From Micavibrio_C sp964577255 (GTDB lineage Bacteria; Pseudomonadota; Alphaproteobacteria; Micavibrionales; Micavibrionaceae), in the NCBI GenBank assembly GCA_964577255.1, contig CAZNYM010000026.1, forward strand, positions 1 to 24,477: a DNA stretch of 24,477 nucleotides, in the 5' to 3' direction. Positions 1 to 7,071 of the stretch are shown here, piece by piece. The translations under genes and the position numbers were made by a program. The first letter of the stretch is position 1, and every line of letters starts with the position of its first letter. Below the pieces are notes generated by a model. That model was given only the letters and a program-made list of their open reading frames with translations, made no database searches and was not told the origin of the DNA.

Positions 1-2
1 AG

Positions 3-341
3 CTAAAGGAGGATATACCTCTGGTCTTATCGCCGCAGCCCTGCATATACCGCGCCCGCGCCCTTACCGCGCTGGATAGAATGAGGAAATCGTGGCATAT
101 TTCCTATACAAGCCCCAGCCTTGCAGGCACGATTGCCGCAGTCAAGGCAGGACTTGGCATTACGGTTCTTCCGGCCACTATGGTGCCGCAGGGCTTATCA
201 CCTCTCAAGGGTACTCTGAAACTGCCGCATCTGGCCGATTCTGAAATCGCTTTGATGAAAAAAGAAAACCTGTCGCAAGCCGGAAAAGTATTAGCGGCGC
301 ATATCGTATCTTCGCTTGAGCAAAATGTGCAGCATCAATAA
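3..341 (+). CDS. LysR-family transcriptional regulator, C-terminal part (5' end outside window)
   Basis: The reading frame is open from the left edge to the stop at 341, giving 112 visible residues of the effector-binding domain of a LysR-type regulator. The stretch SPSLAGTIAAVKAGLGITVLP followed by LPHLADSEIALMKK is the typical late part of a periplasmic-binding-protein-like lobe, where small ligands are sensed. The N-terminal helix-turn-helix that would identify the operator lies outside the window. An internal ATG at 81 is not the start, because the family match continues upstream of it. Its ligand and targets cannot be told from here. The next gene on the same strand begins about 240 bp downstream behind its own structured leader, so co-transcription is not obvious. 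Confidence 0.85.
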   Translation, partial: LKEDIPLVLSPQPCIYRARALTALDRMRKSWHISYTSPSLAGTIAAVKAGLGITVLPATMVPQGLSPLKGTLKLPHLADSEIALMKKENLSQAGKVLAAHIVSSLEQNVQHQ

Positions 342-394
342 AAACAATATTAAAGAACTTTTTATTAATTTTTCTTATAAATTTTGCTTTGTGA

Positions 395-422
395 TTGAAA
401 TCTGAAATTCAAAAATTATATC
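395..422 (+). promoter_or_regulatory. Possible sigma70-type promoter of the small-gene operon
   Basis: TTGAAA at 395-400 and TATATC at 417-422 are separated by 16 bp in an AT-rich stretch. If used, transcription would begin near 430 and give a leader of about 150 nt that contains the inverted repeats described next. The -35 region also lies in a short imperfect palindrome (TTGAA...TTCAA). This is a motif reading only. Confidence 0.35.
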
Positions 423-453
423 CTGTAAGTATGTAGCGGGCCGGGCCCCTCTG

Positions 454-480
454 GCAGCAAAACATAATCAGTTTTGCTGC
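454..480 (+). repeat. Perfect 10-bp inverted repeat in the leader of the DUF465-like gene
   Basis: GCAGCAAAAC (454-463) and GTTTTGCTGC (471-480) are exact reverse complements with a 7-nt spacer. No run of T follows on either strand, so it does not look like an intrinsic terminator. It could be an operator or an RNA hairpin in the leader. Confidence 0.6.
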
Positions 481-495
481 GATGTCGGACCGCAT

Positions 496-550
496 CGGGA
501 GGAATTCCGGTGTTGGTTCGTTTTTTTTGAGCTGACACCAAGACCTCCCG
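496..550 (+). promoter_or_regulatory. Foldable leader with nested stems upstream of the DUF465-like gene
   Basis: CGGGAGG (496-502) pairs with CCTCCCG (544-550). Inside it GGTGT (509-513) can pair with ACACC (535-539), and a run of eight T (521-528) sits in the loop. The structure ends 20 bp before the Shine-Dalgarno sequence GGAGGT at 571-576. Its CGGGAGG arm does not resemble an anti-Shine-Dalgarno, but its CCTCCCG arm could in principle pair with the GGAGG of that site. A regulatory role is inferred from the fold only. Confidence 0.4.
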
Positions 551-580
551 AAAACTGACATGAAACAAAAGGAGGTCATT

Positions 581-823
581 ATGTCGGTACGTCACTTCAA
601 GTCGCTGCTTTTTAAATCCACTCAAATCCAAGAAGAAATTGAGAAAGAGCAAGATCGCCGCTGGCCGGACTGGATGCGCCTGCTCAGGCTCAAGAAAATC
701 CGCCTGGCGATCAAAGACCGCATGGAGCGGCTTGTGCAACAAGGCACTTATGAGCACGGAGCAGGGAATTTCCAAGCGGTGAGGATCACCGTGGCTGGAA
801 GGCGTGCAGCGCACAATCATTAA
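581..823 (+). CDS. Small DUF465/YdcH-like protein
   Basis: This 80-residue, highly charged helical protein resembles the DUF465/YdcH family. The segment from RRWPDWMRLLRLKKIRLAIK to MERL (about residues 27-52) matches the family's pattern of a Leu-Lys-Lys run followed by a K-D-x-(I/M) helix. The first helix (HFKSLLFKSTQIQEEIEKEQ) corresponds to the N-terminal helix of the family. The start at 581 is chosen over an in-frame ATG at 560 because a strong GGAGGT site lies 4 nt before it. No catalytic residues are visible. Family function is poorly defined. The C-terminal 25 residues go beyond the usual family end and are basic. It is the first of three small genes with gaps of only 23 and 31 bp, probably one transcript. 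Confidence 0.65.
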   Translation: MSVRHFKSLLFKSTQIQEEIEKEQDRRWPDWMRLLRLKKIRLAIKDRMERLVQQGTYEHGAGNFQAVRITVAGRRAAHNH

Positions 824-846
824 CATCAAGAATAAGGAGAAGCATC

Positions 847-1080
847 ATGAACGTTGTAAAAATCAAAAACCGCGATATTGAAAAAACCTACAGCACGGCG
901 CAATTCGTCGAAAAACTGCGTCGTCTGGCCGATTGCCTTGAAAAAGGCGAGCGGTTCGATATTCAGATCGCGGGCGAACGCATCTATGTGCCCCAACATG
1001 CCGTGTTCAATATCGAGCACGAGCGTGAAGGTGCACAAGAAGAGATCGAATTTCAGATCAAATGGGACAATAGAGCCTGA
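847..1080 (+). CDS. amphi-Trp domain-containing small protein
   Basis: The product is 77 residues long and acidic. It fits the amphi-Trp domain: an N-terminal strand, a helix containing FVEKLRRLADCLEKGERFDI, a short strand around GERIYVPQHAVF, and a closing strand with alternating charged residues ending in IEFQIKW. The terminal Trp of the strand (W73) is the residue for which the family is named. No enzymatic motif is present and the family's role is unknown. AAGGAGA lies 6 nt before the start codon. It sits between the DUF465-like gene and the zinc-ribbon-like gene in a compact set, and such domains are often found beside other tiny stress-type genes. It has no signal peptide and is presumably cytoplasmic. 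Confidence 0.75.
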   Translation: MNVVKIKNRDIEKTYSTAQFVEKLRRLADCLEKGERFDIQIAGERIYVPQHAVFNIEHEREGAQEEIEFQIKWDNRA

Positions 1081-1111
1081 ACTGACGTCTATTCAAGGAA
1101 AGGAAACGACA

Positions 1112-1420
1112 ATGCCACTTCTCACTTCACCTATCGACGGCTCACCGATGCGGCAAATCCAACGCTACGGCATCGAGATCGATGTCTGCCCGACTTCAGG
1201 CGGCATCTGGCTCGATAAAGGCGAGCTTGAAAAACTCATGAATCTTTTGAAGGAAGAAGCTATGAACGACCAACCGCCGTCGCGCAGCCACGACCCAAAG
1301 GATCATTACTCGCGTGAACGTTATCACGACGATGACGATCATGACGATGATGATCACTATGGGCGTGGCCACAGGAAGAAAGGCGGTATGTCAAGAATGA
1401 TGGATATTTTCGACTTTTAG
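1112..1420 (+). CDS. Zinc-ribbon (zf-TFIIB-like) relative lacking most cysteines, with Asp/His-rich tail
   Basis: The product has 102 residues. Residues 1-42 follow the bacterial zf-TFIIB pattern, in which an N-terminal CPxC leads to G-[VI]-E-[IL]-D-x-CPxCGG-[VI]-WLD-x-GELEKL. GIEIDVCPTSGGIWLDKGELEKL is clear, but three of the four expected zinc cysteines are replaced: the N-terminal pair reads SPIDG, and the second cysteine of the second pair is Ser29. Only Cys26 remains. Residues 72-89 form an Asp/His-rich run (HDDDDHDDDDHYGRGH) that could bind divalent metal. AAAGGAAA precedes the ATG at 1112. A longer in-frame start at 878 would overlap the previous gene almost completely and is rejected. 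Function is unknown. It is the last gene before a strong terminator. Confidence 0.7.
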   Translation: MPLLTSPIDGSPMRQIQRYGIEIDVCPTSGGIWLDKGELEKLMNLLKEEAMNDQPPSRSHDPKDHYSRERYHDDDDHDDDDHYGRGHRKKGGMSRMMDIFDF

Positions 1421-1432
1421 ATACAAACTCAG

Positions 1433-1465
1433 GGTGCTCCGTTATCAAACGGAGCACCTTTCTTT
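1433..1465 (+). terminator. Intrinsic terminator after the three small genes
   Basis: GGTGCTCCGTT (1433-1443) and AACGGAGCACC (1448-1458) form a perfect 11-bp stem with a 4-nt loop, followed by TTTCTTT. It lies 12 bp after the stop of the zinc-ribbon-like gene and 26 bp before the start of terC, so terC probably has its own promoter or depends on read-through. Confidence 0.9.
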
Positions 1466-1490
1466 GTAAATTACAGAGGAAATAGCAAAA

Positions 1491-2486
1491 ATGGATTATC
1501 TGATCGAGCTGATGCAAATCGATTTTCTCGGTAAGAATTTGTCATTGTGGGGCCTGTTCATAGGCATCGTCATCGTGCTCCTAGTATTAGACCTTGGCGT
1601 TCTGCATAAAGACAATCATGTCATCAGTGCTAAAGAGAGCCTCTGGATGAGTGCGGGATATATCGCCATCGCACTGTTGTTCGGCGGTTGGGTTTGGTGG
1701 GAGATGGGGCCGGAATCCGGCATGAATTACCTGACCGGCTTTTTTGTAGAAAAAACGTTGGCTCTTGATAACATATTCGTCATCTCGTTGATCTTTGCCT
1801 ATTTTGCAGTCCCACAGATTTACCAATACCGTGTTTTATTCTGGGGAATTTTAGGTGTCATTATTCTGCGCGGCATTATGATCGGCCTGGGCGCAACGCT
1901 GGTCAGCCAGTTTAGCTGGATTCTTTATGTCTTTGGCGCATTCCTTATTGTAACTGGTATCAAGATGCTGTTCGCAGGAGATGGGCATAAAGATATGAGC
2001 GAAAACAAGCTCATAAAATTTATACGCAAACACATGAAGGTTACGGATGAACTGCATGGACAAAAATTTTTCGTCAAGCAAATTGATCCAAAAACGGGAA
2101 AGCTGGCTCGATTTGCCACTCCACTGTTTCTTGCGCTGCTGATGATCGAAATAGTCGATCTGATTTTCGCGGTAGATTCAGTCCCGGCGATATTTGCGAT
2201 CACGACCGATCCCTACATCGTTTATACCAGCAATATCTTTGCCATCCTTGGATTACGAGCGCTCTACTTCGCGTTGGCGGCCATGATGCACCGCTTTGTA
2301 TATCTCAAATACGCGCTCTCGGCAGTGTTGATATTCATCGGTGGTAAGATTTTCTGGAACCAACTTGTTGGCAAGATGGAGCCTGAAATTTCTCTCGCCA
2401 TAACCATTGCTATTCTGGCTTCCGGCATTATTTTTTCCCTATTAAAAACCGGTAAGGGTAAGGTTTTGGATAAGCCGCAAACTTAA
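1491..2486 (+). CDS. TerC/Alx-family integral membrane protein
   Basis: A 331-residue inner-membrane protein of the TerC family, in the Alx-like branch by length and order of motifs. The two signature acidic helices are present: FVEKTLALDNIFVI (about 85-98, with E87 and D93) and IVDLIFAVDSVPAIFAIT (about 221-238, with D223 and D229), then SNIFAILGLRALYF (247-260). These carboxylates sit in the membrane and are thought to handle metal ions; Alx and other family members have been linked to manganese export, and TerC to tellurite resistance. About eight or nine hydrophobic segments are visible, with a soluble loop at 165-205. GAGG lies about 10 nt before the start. No manganese riboswitch of the yybP-ykoY type fits in the short gap upstream. 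The substrate here is inferred from the family, not seen. Confidence 0.92.
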   Translation: MDYLIELMQIDFLGKNLSLWGLFIGIVIVLLVLDLGVLHKDNHVISAKESLWMSAGYIAIALLFGGWVWWEMGPESGMNYLTGFFVEKTLALDNIFVISLIFAYFAVPQIYQYRVLFWGILGVIILRGIMIGLGATLVSQFSWILYVFGAFLIVTGIKMLFAGDGHKDMSENKLIKFIRKHMKVTDELHGQKFFVKQIDPKTGKLARFATPLFLALLMIEIVDLIFAVDSVPAIFAITTDPYIVYTSNIFAILGLRALYFALAAMMHRFVYLKYALSAVLIFIGGKIFWNQLVGKMEPEISLAITIAILASGIIFSLLKTGKGKVLDKPQT

Positions 2487-2553
2487 GGAGAGAAAATGCA
2501 AGATTTGATGAGAAACTTTATTTCTTTAGTGGTCCTAAGGAAAGAAAGCTCGA

Positions 2554-2737
2554 CTATTCTTGCAGGCAGTTGCGCCAGCGGCATCTCGATTGCATAACAT
2601 GAAGGATCTCGTTAACAATCAATCGGTTTCTGACGGCGCAGGCCCCTTTTCTTACGGGTTGGCATATGCGGGATGACCGTTTCCCACTGCAAATCATCCA
2701 GCCAGAGCAACTTCCTGCTCATGATCCACTTCCGCAT
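2554..2737 (-). pseudogene. Degraded N-terminal fragment of an IS5-type transposase
   Basis: Read on the minus strand from 2737, the frame gives SRKLLWLDDLQWETVIPHMP then RKKRGLRRQKPI. After a one-base shift near 2620 it continues IVNEILHVMQSRCRWRNC before a stop at 2554-2556. This matches the start of IS5-family (DUF4096-type) transposases: W-L-[ST]-D-x-Q-W...P, an RR-x-DDRR-type region, then I-x-x-I-L-x-V-L-x-x-G-x-x-W-R-D. The catalytic part is missing and no terminal inverted repeats were found. The remaining 3' part was presumably lost. It marks past insertion between terC and the lipid operon. This gap (2487-2805) holds no other convincing gene. Confidence 0.7.
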
Positions 2738-2805
2738 AAAATGGATCACCATCTACCTTCTATGAGAATGATTAATTGAGGTTAGACTCTAGATAATCCG
2801 ATTGG

Positions 2806-3558
2806 CTATTTTAGAATATTTTGTGCGATTCGAAAATAAAGACTGTACGGTAGCATGCTGAGAAGCTTTACTTTGCGCGTAAATTTTCGTGGAAAATGGA
2901 TTTCGAATGCGCGCTTTGTCATGCCATCGGCGATAATTTTTGCTGCCTCTTCCGGCTCCAAGATCATCGGCATGTCAAAGTCGTTCTTGTCCGTCAGGGG
3001 AGTGCGTACAAAGCCCGGGCTAATCAGTTTGACATCCACATTGTGGCGGGCGGCCTCAACCCACAGGCTTTGAGACAGATTCATAATCGCCGCCTTTGTC
3101 AGGCTATAGGGCTGACTGTTAGGCAGTCCGCAATATGCGGCGACGCTGCCGCAAAGGACAATCTGTCCTGCGCGTGCCTGACGCATGGCAGGATAGACAG
3201 AATCGATCGTGTTAAGCGCTCCACCAATATTTATGTAGATCATATGGTGCGCATCTTCCAAATTAATGTTCTCAAGTAATCCAGGATTATAGATTGCAGC
3301 CAGAAAAATAACGCTATCAAACGGACCATGCGCGAGCGCGGCTTCGTGGACAGCCCTGGCATCACTGACATCCAGAGGTGCTACTGCAGATGAAACGGAG
3401 AGTCGCCTTGAAATTTTTTCAAGTTCTTCGTTTCTGCGTGCGGAGAGAATAAGTTTTGCGCCGCGACGGTCAAGTTCCCCTGCTAAGGCCGCTCCTATGC
3501 CGCTGCTGGCGCCGATGATCCATATTTTCTTGTCTTTAACCGTGTCCATAAAAATCAC
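2806..3558 (-). CDS. SDR-family NAD(P)-dependent oxidoreductase
   Basis: A 250-residue classical short-chain dehydrogenase/reductase. The cofactor motif GASSGIG is at 16-22, and the catalytic set is Ser138 (VLCGSVAAYCG), Tyr151 and Lys155 (YSLTK). The usual NNAG stretch reads LAAIYN. The arginine pair after the second strand (SARRNEEL) suggests preference for NADP(H). The C-terminus (about 228-250) is basic and hydrophobic, possibly a membrane-touching segment. The ATG at 3558 overlaps the stop of the preceding lipoprotein gene by four bases (ATGA), evidence of translational coupling; a second ATG at 3549 is possible. It is the last gene of the minus-strand lipid operon and probably oxidises or reduces a lipid intermediate; the substrate is unknown. 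Confidence 0.9.
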   Translation of the reverse strand: MIFMDTVKDKKIWIIGASSGIGAALAGELDRRGAKLILSARRNEELEKISRRLSVSSAVAPLDVSDARAVHEAALAHGPFDSVIFLAAIYNPGLLENINLEDAHHMIYINIGGALNTIDSVYPAMRQARAGQIVLCGSVAAYCGLPNSQPYSLTKAAIMNLSQSLWVEAARHNVDVKLISPGFVRTPLTDKNDFDMPMILEPEEAAKIIADGMTKRAFEIHFPRKFTRKVKLLSMLPYSLYFRIAQNILK

Positions 3559-4085
3559 TGCTTCTGCATGAATAAGGTCAGCTCCGCAACAGTTATACCA
3601 AATTTTTTAAGGTACGAGCGATTGATAAGTACACCGTCGTTCATCAGGAACATCCAGTCGTCGAAGGTAATTCTGTACGTTTTATCCCCGACCGGAAGAT
3701 CCATGACATAGGCCCAGCGCATGGCGCTGCCCTCCGCCTGGCCCTGCGCGGTGCCGAGGATGTCGCCCGCCGTTCCTTCGTAACGCCCATCGGCTGTCTT
3801 GCGGATTGTCCAGACGCGCTTTTGCGTTTTGCCGTCGTAGTAATCGAAATGTTCCTCCAGCGTGCCGATGTCGCCGCTCCAACTGCCGATCATTTCAACG
3901 TCAAAGCGCCGCGTAACCTCGCCCCTGCGATTTTGCACGACGCCCCACGCCTTGATAGGGCCGGTAAAATATGTTTTCAGATCCAGGGCTGGTTCCGATG
4001 TCCTGTATCGTTCGATAGAATGTGAACCACAGCCGCTAAGCGCCATTGTGACCCCCGTAAGGATTAGGATGAGAAGAATACGCAT
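3555..4085 (-). CDS. DUF3833 family lipoprotein
   Basis: 176 residues starting with a lipoprotein signal: MRILLILILTG, hydrophobic core, and the lipobox LSGC with the lipidated cysteine at position 19. The mature part matches the DUF3833 family: FTGPIKAWGVVQNRRGEVTRRF, then DVEMIGSW, LEEHFDYYDG, and R-x-W-T-I-R-K with later YRITFDDWMFLM. The domain is predicted to be a beta-rich, lipocalin-like fold; no reaction is known. The start at 4085 is chosen because it begins exactly at a good signal peptide; the frame continues upstream but only inside the MFS gene. It overlaps the 3' end of that gene by 50 bp and the SDR start by 4 bp. Homologues recur beside Cfa, DUF1365 and chalcone-isomerase-like genes, so a role in handling the modified lipid at the envelope is a fair inference. 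Confidence 0.88.
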   Translation of the reverse strand: MRILLILILTGVTMALSGCGSHSIERYRTSEPALDLKTYFTGPIKAWGVVQNRRGEVTRRFDVEMIGSWSGDIGTLEEHFDYYDGKTQKRVWTIRKTADGRYEGTAGDILGTAQGQAEGSAMRWAYVMDLPVGDKTYRITFDDWMFLMNDGVLINRSYLKKFGITVAELTLFMQKQ

Positions 4086-5337
4086 GATTACCCCCTTGTG
4101 AAAACAAATGAATCCAAAAAGCCAGTAGTCCCGCTGCCGTCGCCTTAATAACACAGGGCAGCAGGGCATAGGTCCACCCGAGTACCGCAAGAGACGTGGC
4201 CGTGTTCGCCGCCGCCGGGACGAAGGCCGATGCGCCCAGAAGCGCAAAAGCGATAAAACTTCCGGCCGCCAGAGCGATTTTTGACAGGAAAGATAGAAGC
4301 GAGAAATGCACACTCGTCTGCCCTTCGGCTCCGTGCCGGTCGATGAGGATGGACAGAATAGCAGGAGGAAGGGCCAATTCAGCGCCCAGCGCAAGGCCAG
4401 AGAGCGCGCAGATTATGCCATAGGACACGACATCGCCCGTGCTTAAGCTAAAAGCCCAGATAAAAACAGCGCAGGCCAGCCCCATGGCCACCAGCCATGC
4501 CGCTGGCGCGCCTAAACGCCGCGACAGCGCTAGCCATAATGGCATGCCGGTGGCACCAGTTAGAAAATATATAAACAGGAACAGCCCCGTCTGGCCCGCC
4601 GCACCCAGGAAGTCGCGAATAAAGAAAATCACGAGTACTGCTGGGATTGCGGAGGCCAACATACTAAGGAAATAAATCGTAAAAAAAAGAACGCTATCCC
4701 TCCGGCGCAGCTTGCCCCAGTCCCACGGCACGCCCGAAACTTCGCGTCCCCGCAGCAGCGGTGCGTAACGGCGGTGCCAAAGCAAGAACAGAAAACCCGC
4801 TGCTGCCAGCAACCCGGTCAAAACGACGGTATAGGCTGAAAATCCGATGACGGCAGGCAGCGCCGCCGCCACCAACAACCCGAGCAAGCCCATCGCTTCG
4901 CGCCATCCCGCGATGCTGGTTTTTTCGGCGGCGCCGGCACCCCACAGGCTGCCCGCCGTATTCATGTTGATGGAAAGAACGCTGAAGGCCGTCATGCCCG
5001 TTGCAAGACACATACAGAACCAGAGGAGCACATGCCGCTCCGACGGCATGAACAACAGAATGAACGATACCGCCATCACAACCATTGCAACCGTCATGAT
5101 CGCCGTGCGATGTGCCGCGAACCGGCGGCTTAAAATGCCAATGACTGGGTCGAGCGCGGCGTCGATTAGTCGCAGCGCCAGCAGCGCCGTACCGATGGTA
5201 GCGAGCCCAAGACCGGCACCGGATGCATAAAAATCCGGTGCGTGGATATAAAGCGGCAATCCGGCAAAGGCGAGCGGCAGGGCCAGCGCGCCATAGCAGA
5301 ACAGCGCCGTGTTTGGCAAATGCGGGGTATTATTCAT
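4036..5337 (-). CDS. MFS transporter (GPH/MelB-like)
   Basis: A 433-residue membrane protein with about twelve hydrophobic helices. Early residues read PLAFAGLPLYIHAPDFYASGAGLGLATIGTALLALRLIDAALDPVIGILSRRF; the R-L-x-D-A-x-x-D-P-x-x-G motif of loop 2-3 is typical of the glycoside-pentoside-hexuronide/MelB branch of the major facilitator superfamily. Such carriers usually run on a cation gradient. In this operon type the carrier is conserved although no sugar genes are near, so its cargo may be a lipid or lipid precursor; that is inference. The ATG at 5337 overlaps the stop of the chalcone-isomerase-like gene by four bases. Its 3' end overlaps the lipoprotein gene by 50 bp. Confidence 0.88.
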   Translation of the reverse strand: MNNTPHLPNTALFCYGALALPLAFAGLPLYIHAPDFYASGAGLGLATIGTALLALRLIDAALDPVIGILSRRFAAHRTAIMTVAMVVMAVSFILLFMPSERHVLLWFCMCLATGMTAFSVLSINMNTAGSLWGAGAAEKTSIAGWREAMGLLGLLVAAALPAVIGFSAYTVVLTGLLAAAGFLFLLWHRRYAPLLRGREVSGVPWDWGKLRRRDSVLFFTIYFLSMLASAIPAVLVIFFIRDFLGAAGQTGLFLFIYFLTGATGMPLWLALSRRLGAPAAWLVAMGLACAVFIWAFSLSTGDVVSYGIICALSGLALGAELALPPAILSILIDRHGAEGQTSVHFSLLSFLSKIALAAGSFIAFALLGASAFVPAAANTATSLAVLGWTYALLPCVIKATAAGLLAFWIHLFSQGGNHAYSSHPNPYGGHNGA

Positions 5338-5852
5338 TGCAGCCCCAAAAGCTGCGCGCGCAGTTCAGGTGCGCTCGTCCGCGGATCGAGCCAGATATTG
5401 AAAAAATGCCGGCCGAATTCGGGATCAGTGATGCGCCCGACTTCGGCGCCATGATGATAGAATATGCTTTCCCCTTGCGCGTTATAAATGCCGGTCAGCG
5501 TTGTTCCGTCGGTCACGTCGGGGAATATGCGCCGCATCTGGCTATGCCACGCGGCAAGACGTATTTCGTCGGTAAAGCCCAGCTTGCGGATTTCCTCCGC
5601 CGACCGGTCGGCGATGGCGCGTCCCTCGAGGTCGCGCAGGTAGGTAAGGCTTAGCGCGAGGGGGCTGCCTGCCTTCCATGTACCGCCGGGTGCATAAAGA
5701 ACGGCGTCGTAAACGTCCCAGAACATTACTGACATGCGCCCCTTGCCGACGAGCTTGGCTTCCGGGATGCTGGCCTTGATGTGATCGAGCGCATAGGCTG
5801 GCGTTATGCCGATAATAGCCATGAGGCAGGCGATACGGATCACATTAGGCAT
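5334..5852 (-). CDS. Chalcone isomerase-like periplasmic protein
   Basis: 172 residues with a Sec signal peptide (about 1-21, ending in AYA before LDHIK). The rest resembles the bacterial chalcone-isomerase-like family: GKGRMSVMFWDVYDAVLYAPGG (about 37-58), LSLTYLRDLEGRAIADRSAEEI, then FPDVTDGTTLTGIYNAQGESIFYHHG and FGRHFFNIWLDPRTS. Plant chalcone isomerases close a flavonoid ring, and related non-catalytic proteins bind fatty acids; the bacterial set is of unknown activity. The signal peptide and lipid genes around it favour lipid or fatty-acid binding in the periplasm. The start at 5852 is chosen for the signal peptide; the open frame upstream lies in the methyltransferase gene, with an 8-bp overlap at the real start. 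Confidence 0.87.
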   Translation of the reverse strand: MPNVIRIACLMAIIGITPAYALDHIKASIPEAKLVGKGRMSVMFWDVYDAVLYAPGGTWKAGSPLALSLTYLRDLEGRAIADRSAEEIRKLGFTDEIRLAAWHSQMRRIFPDVTDGTTLTGIYNAQGESIFYHHGAEVGRITDPEFGRHFFNIWLDPRTSAPELRAQLLGLQ

Positions 5853-7002
5853 GTTGTACCTCTGCCTGCATGACGCTTGTACGCCCGGTTCTGAATCCTG
5901 CGATGCACGAAGCAAGATAAAATCGCCAAAGCCTGATGAAACTATCATCGAACCCCAGTGCCGTAACATCGCCGCGTCGCGCGTCGAAATTGCTGAGCCA
6001 AGTCTCCAGCGTTCGTGCATAATCCTGCCCAAAATGAAATTCATCGGTGACGCGCAGACCCGCTTTCTCCGCTTCCTTCCGGAAGCGTTCGGGGCTTGGT
6101 AACATGCCGCCGGGGAAAATATAGCTGCGGATTATATCGCCGCCGCGGCGGTAACGATCAAAACGTGAATCGTCGATGGTGATGGTTTGGATCATCGCCT
6201 TTCCATCGCGTTGCAGCAAGGACCTGATCTTGTTGAAATACACAGGCCAATATCGTTCACCGACGGCTTCAAACATTTCAATGGAAACTATGGCGTTATA
6301 TTGGCCCTGCTGATGGCGGTAATCTTCGAGTGCGATATGTGCATCGCCATCCAGCCTGTGCGCGGCGAAGGCGTGCTGTTCTTCAGACAGTGTGATGCCC
6401 TTGACGGTGAAGTCGCCGCGCTGCCCAGCGCGGACGGCAAATCCGCCCCAGCCACACCCAATCTCCAGCACACGGCTGGAATTACCAATATGGTCAATTA
6501 TGCGGTCGTATTTATTAATCTGAGCCTGCTCGAGAGAGTCGCGGTCGTCTTTGTAAAGTGCTGCCGAATACGTCATGGTCGGGTCGAGCCACAGGCTGTA
6601 AAAATCGTTGCCAAGATCGTAATGAACATGAATGTTGCGCCGACTGCCGCCCAGAGTATTGAGCCGCAGAAGGTATGTCAGACGCGAAAGGCTCTGGTGC
6701 AGGCGGCTGCCGAATACGTAACGGCCGATCACGCGGTCATTCTGCAGTCCAAGAGCGATGAGATTCTGAAGGTTGCACGTATCCCACAACCCTGCGCGGT
6801 AATCTTCTGCAAAGCCGACATCGCCGCGAGTGGCGAGATTGCCGAAGACGCGCCAATCACGGGTTTCAAGGCGCGCGCGTATGCCGGGTGTACGACCCTG
6901 AAATACGCGTGTATGGCCGTCTGGAGTAACAAGTTCCAGGGCCCCGCATTCAAGATTGTCGAGGCTTTTTAAAAACCGGTCTGTAGATTGTTGCAATAAC
7001 AT
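5845..7002 (-). CDS. Cyclopropane-fatty-acid-synthase-like SAM methyltransferase with altered active site
   Basis: 385 residues, about the length of E. coli CFA synthase. HYDLGNDFYSLWLDPTMTYS (127-146) and the SAM loop VLEIGCGWGGFA (178-189) identify the family, which adds a methyl group from S-adenosylmethionine to the double bond of a membrane phospholipid acyl chain. Compared from memory with E. coli, the bicarbonate ligands Glu239 and Tyr317 are kept (E245, Y328), but Cys139 is Ala147 and His266 is Gln272. True cyclopropane ring closure may therefore be impaired, or another base used. The ATG at 7002 is chosen; a TTG at 7035 would add 11 residues but has no ribosome site. It lies 69 bp after the DUF1365 gene, the second-largest gap in the operon. 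Confidence 0.93.
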   Translation of the reverse strand: MLLQQSTDRFLKSLDNLECGALELVTPDGHTRVFQGRTPGIRARLETRDWRVFGNLATRGDVGFAEDYRAGLWDTCNLQNLIALGLQNDRVIGRYVFGSRLHQSLSRLTYLLRLNTLGGSRRNIHVHYDLGNDFYSLWLDPTMTYSAALYKDDRDSLEQAQINKYDRIIDHIGNSSRVLEIGCGWGGFAVRAGQRGDFTVKGITLSEEQHAFAAHRLDGDAHIALEDYRHQQGQYNAIVSIEMFEAVGERYWPVYFNKIRSLLQRDGKAMIQTITIDDSRFDRYRRGGDIIRSYIFPGGMLPSPERFRKEAEKAGLRVTDEFHFGQDYARTLETWLSNFDARRGDVTALGFDDSFIRLWRFYLASCIAGFRTGRTSVMQAEVQHA

Positions 7003-7071
7003 ATAACTCTGCTTTTTCTGACCATATACACACAATAAAAGGACAGGAATGACTGCGCCCTTACAGTAGAA

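Noticed and set aside
497..522. EcfG-type general stress promoter (GGAAC-N16/17-CGTT) before the small genes
   Set aside because: The best candidate, GGGAG with a 17-bp gap to CGTT, has two mismatches in the first box, and GGAAT with CGTT has the wrong spacing of 13.
416..829. Minus-strand frame of 137 codons over the leader and DUF465-like gene
   Set aside because: It is antisense to a supported gene and its leader, with no domain or ribosome site.
878..1420. Longer start for the zinc-ribbon-like gene
   Set aside because: It would overlap almost all of the amphi-Trp gene in another frame, and the domain with a ribosome site begins at 1112.
2496..2597. Small plus-strand frame of 33 codons right after terC with AAGGAGA before its ATG
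   Set aside because: The ribosome site is good, but the second half runs antisense through the transposase relic and the peptide resembles nothing; it is more likely chance.
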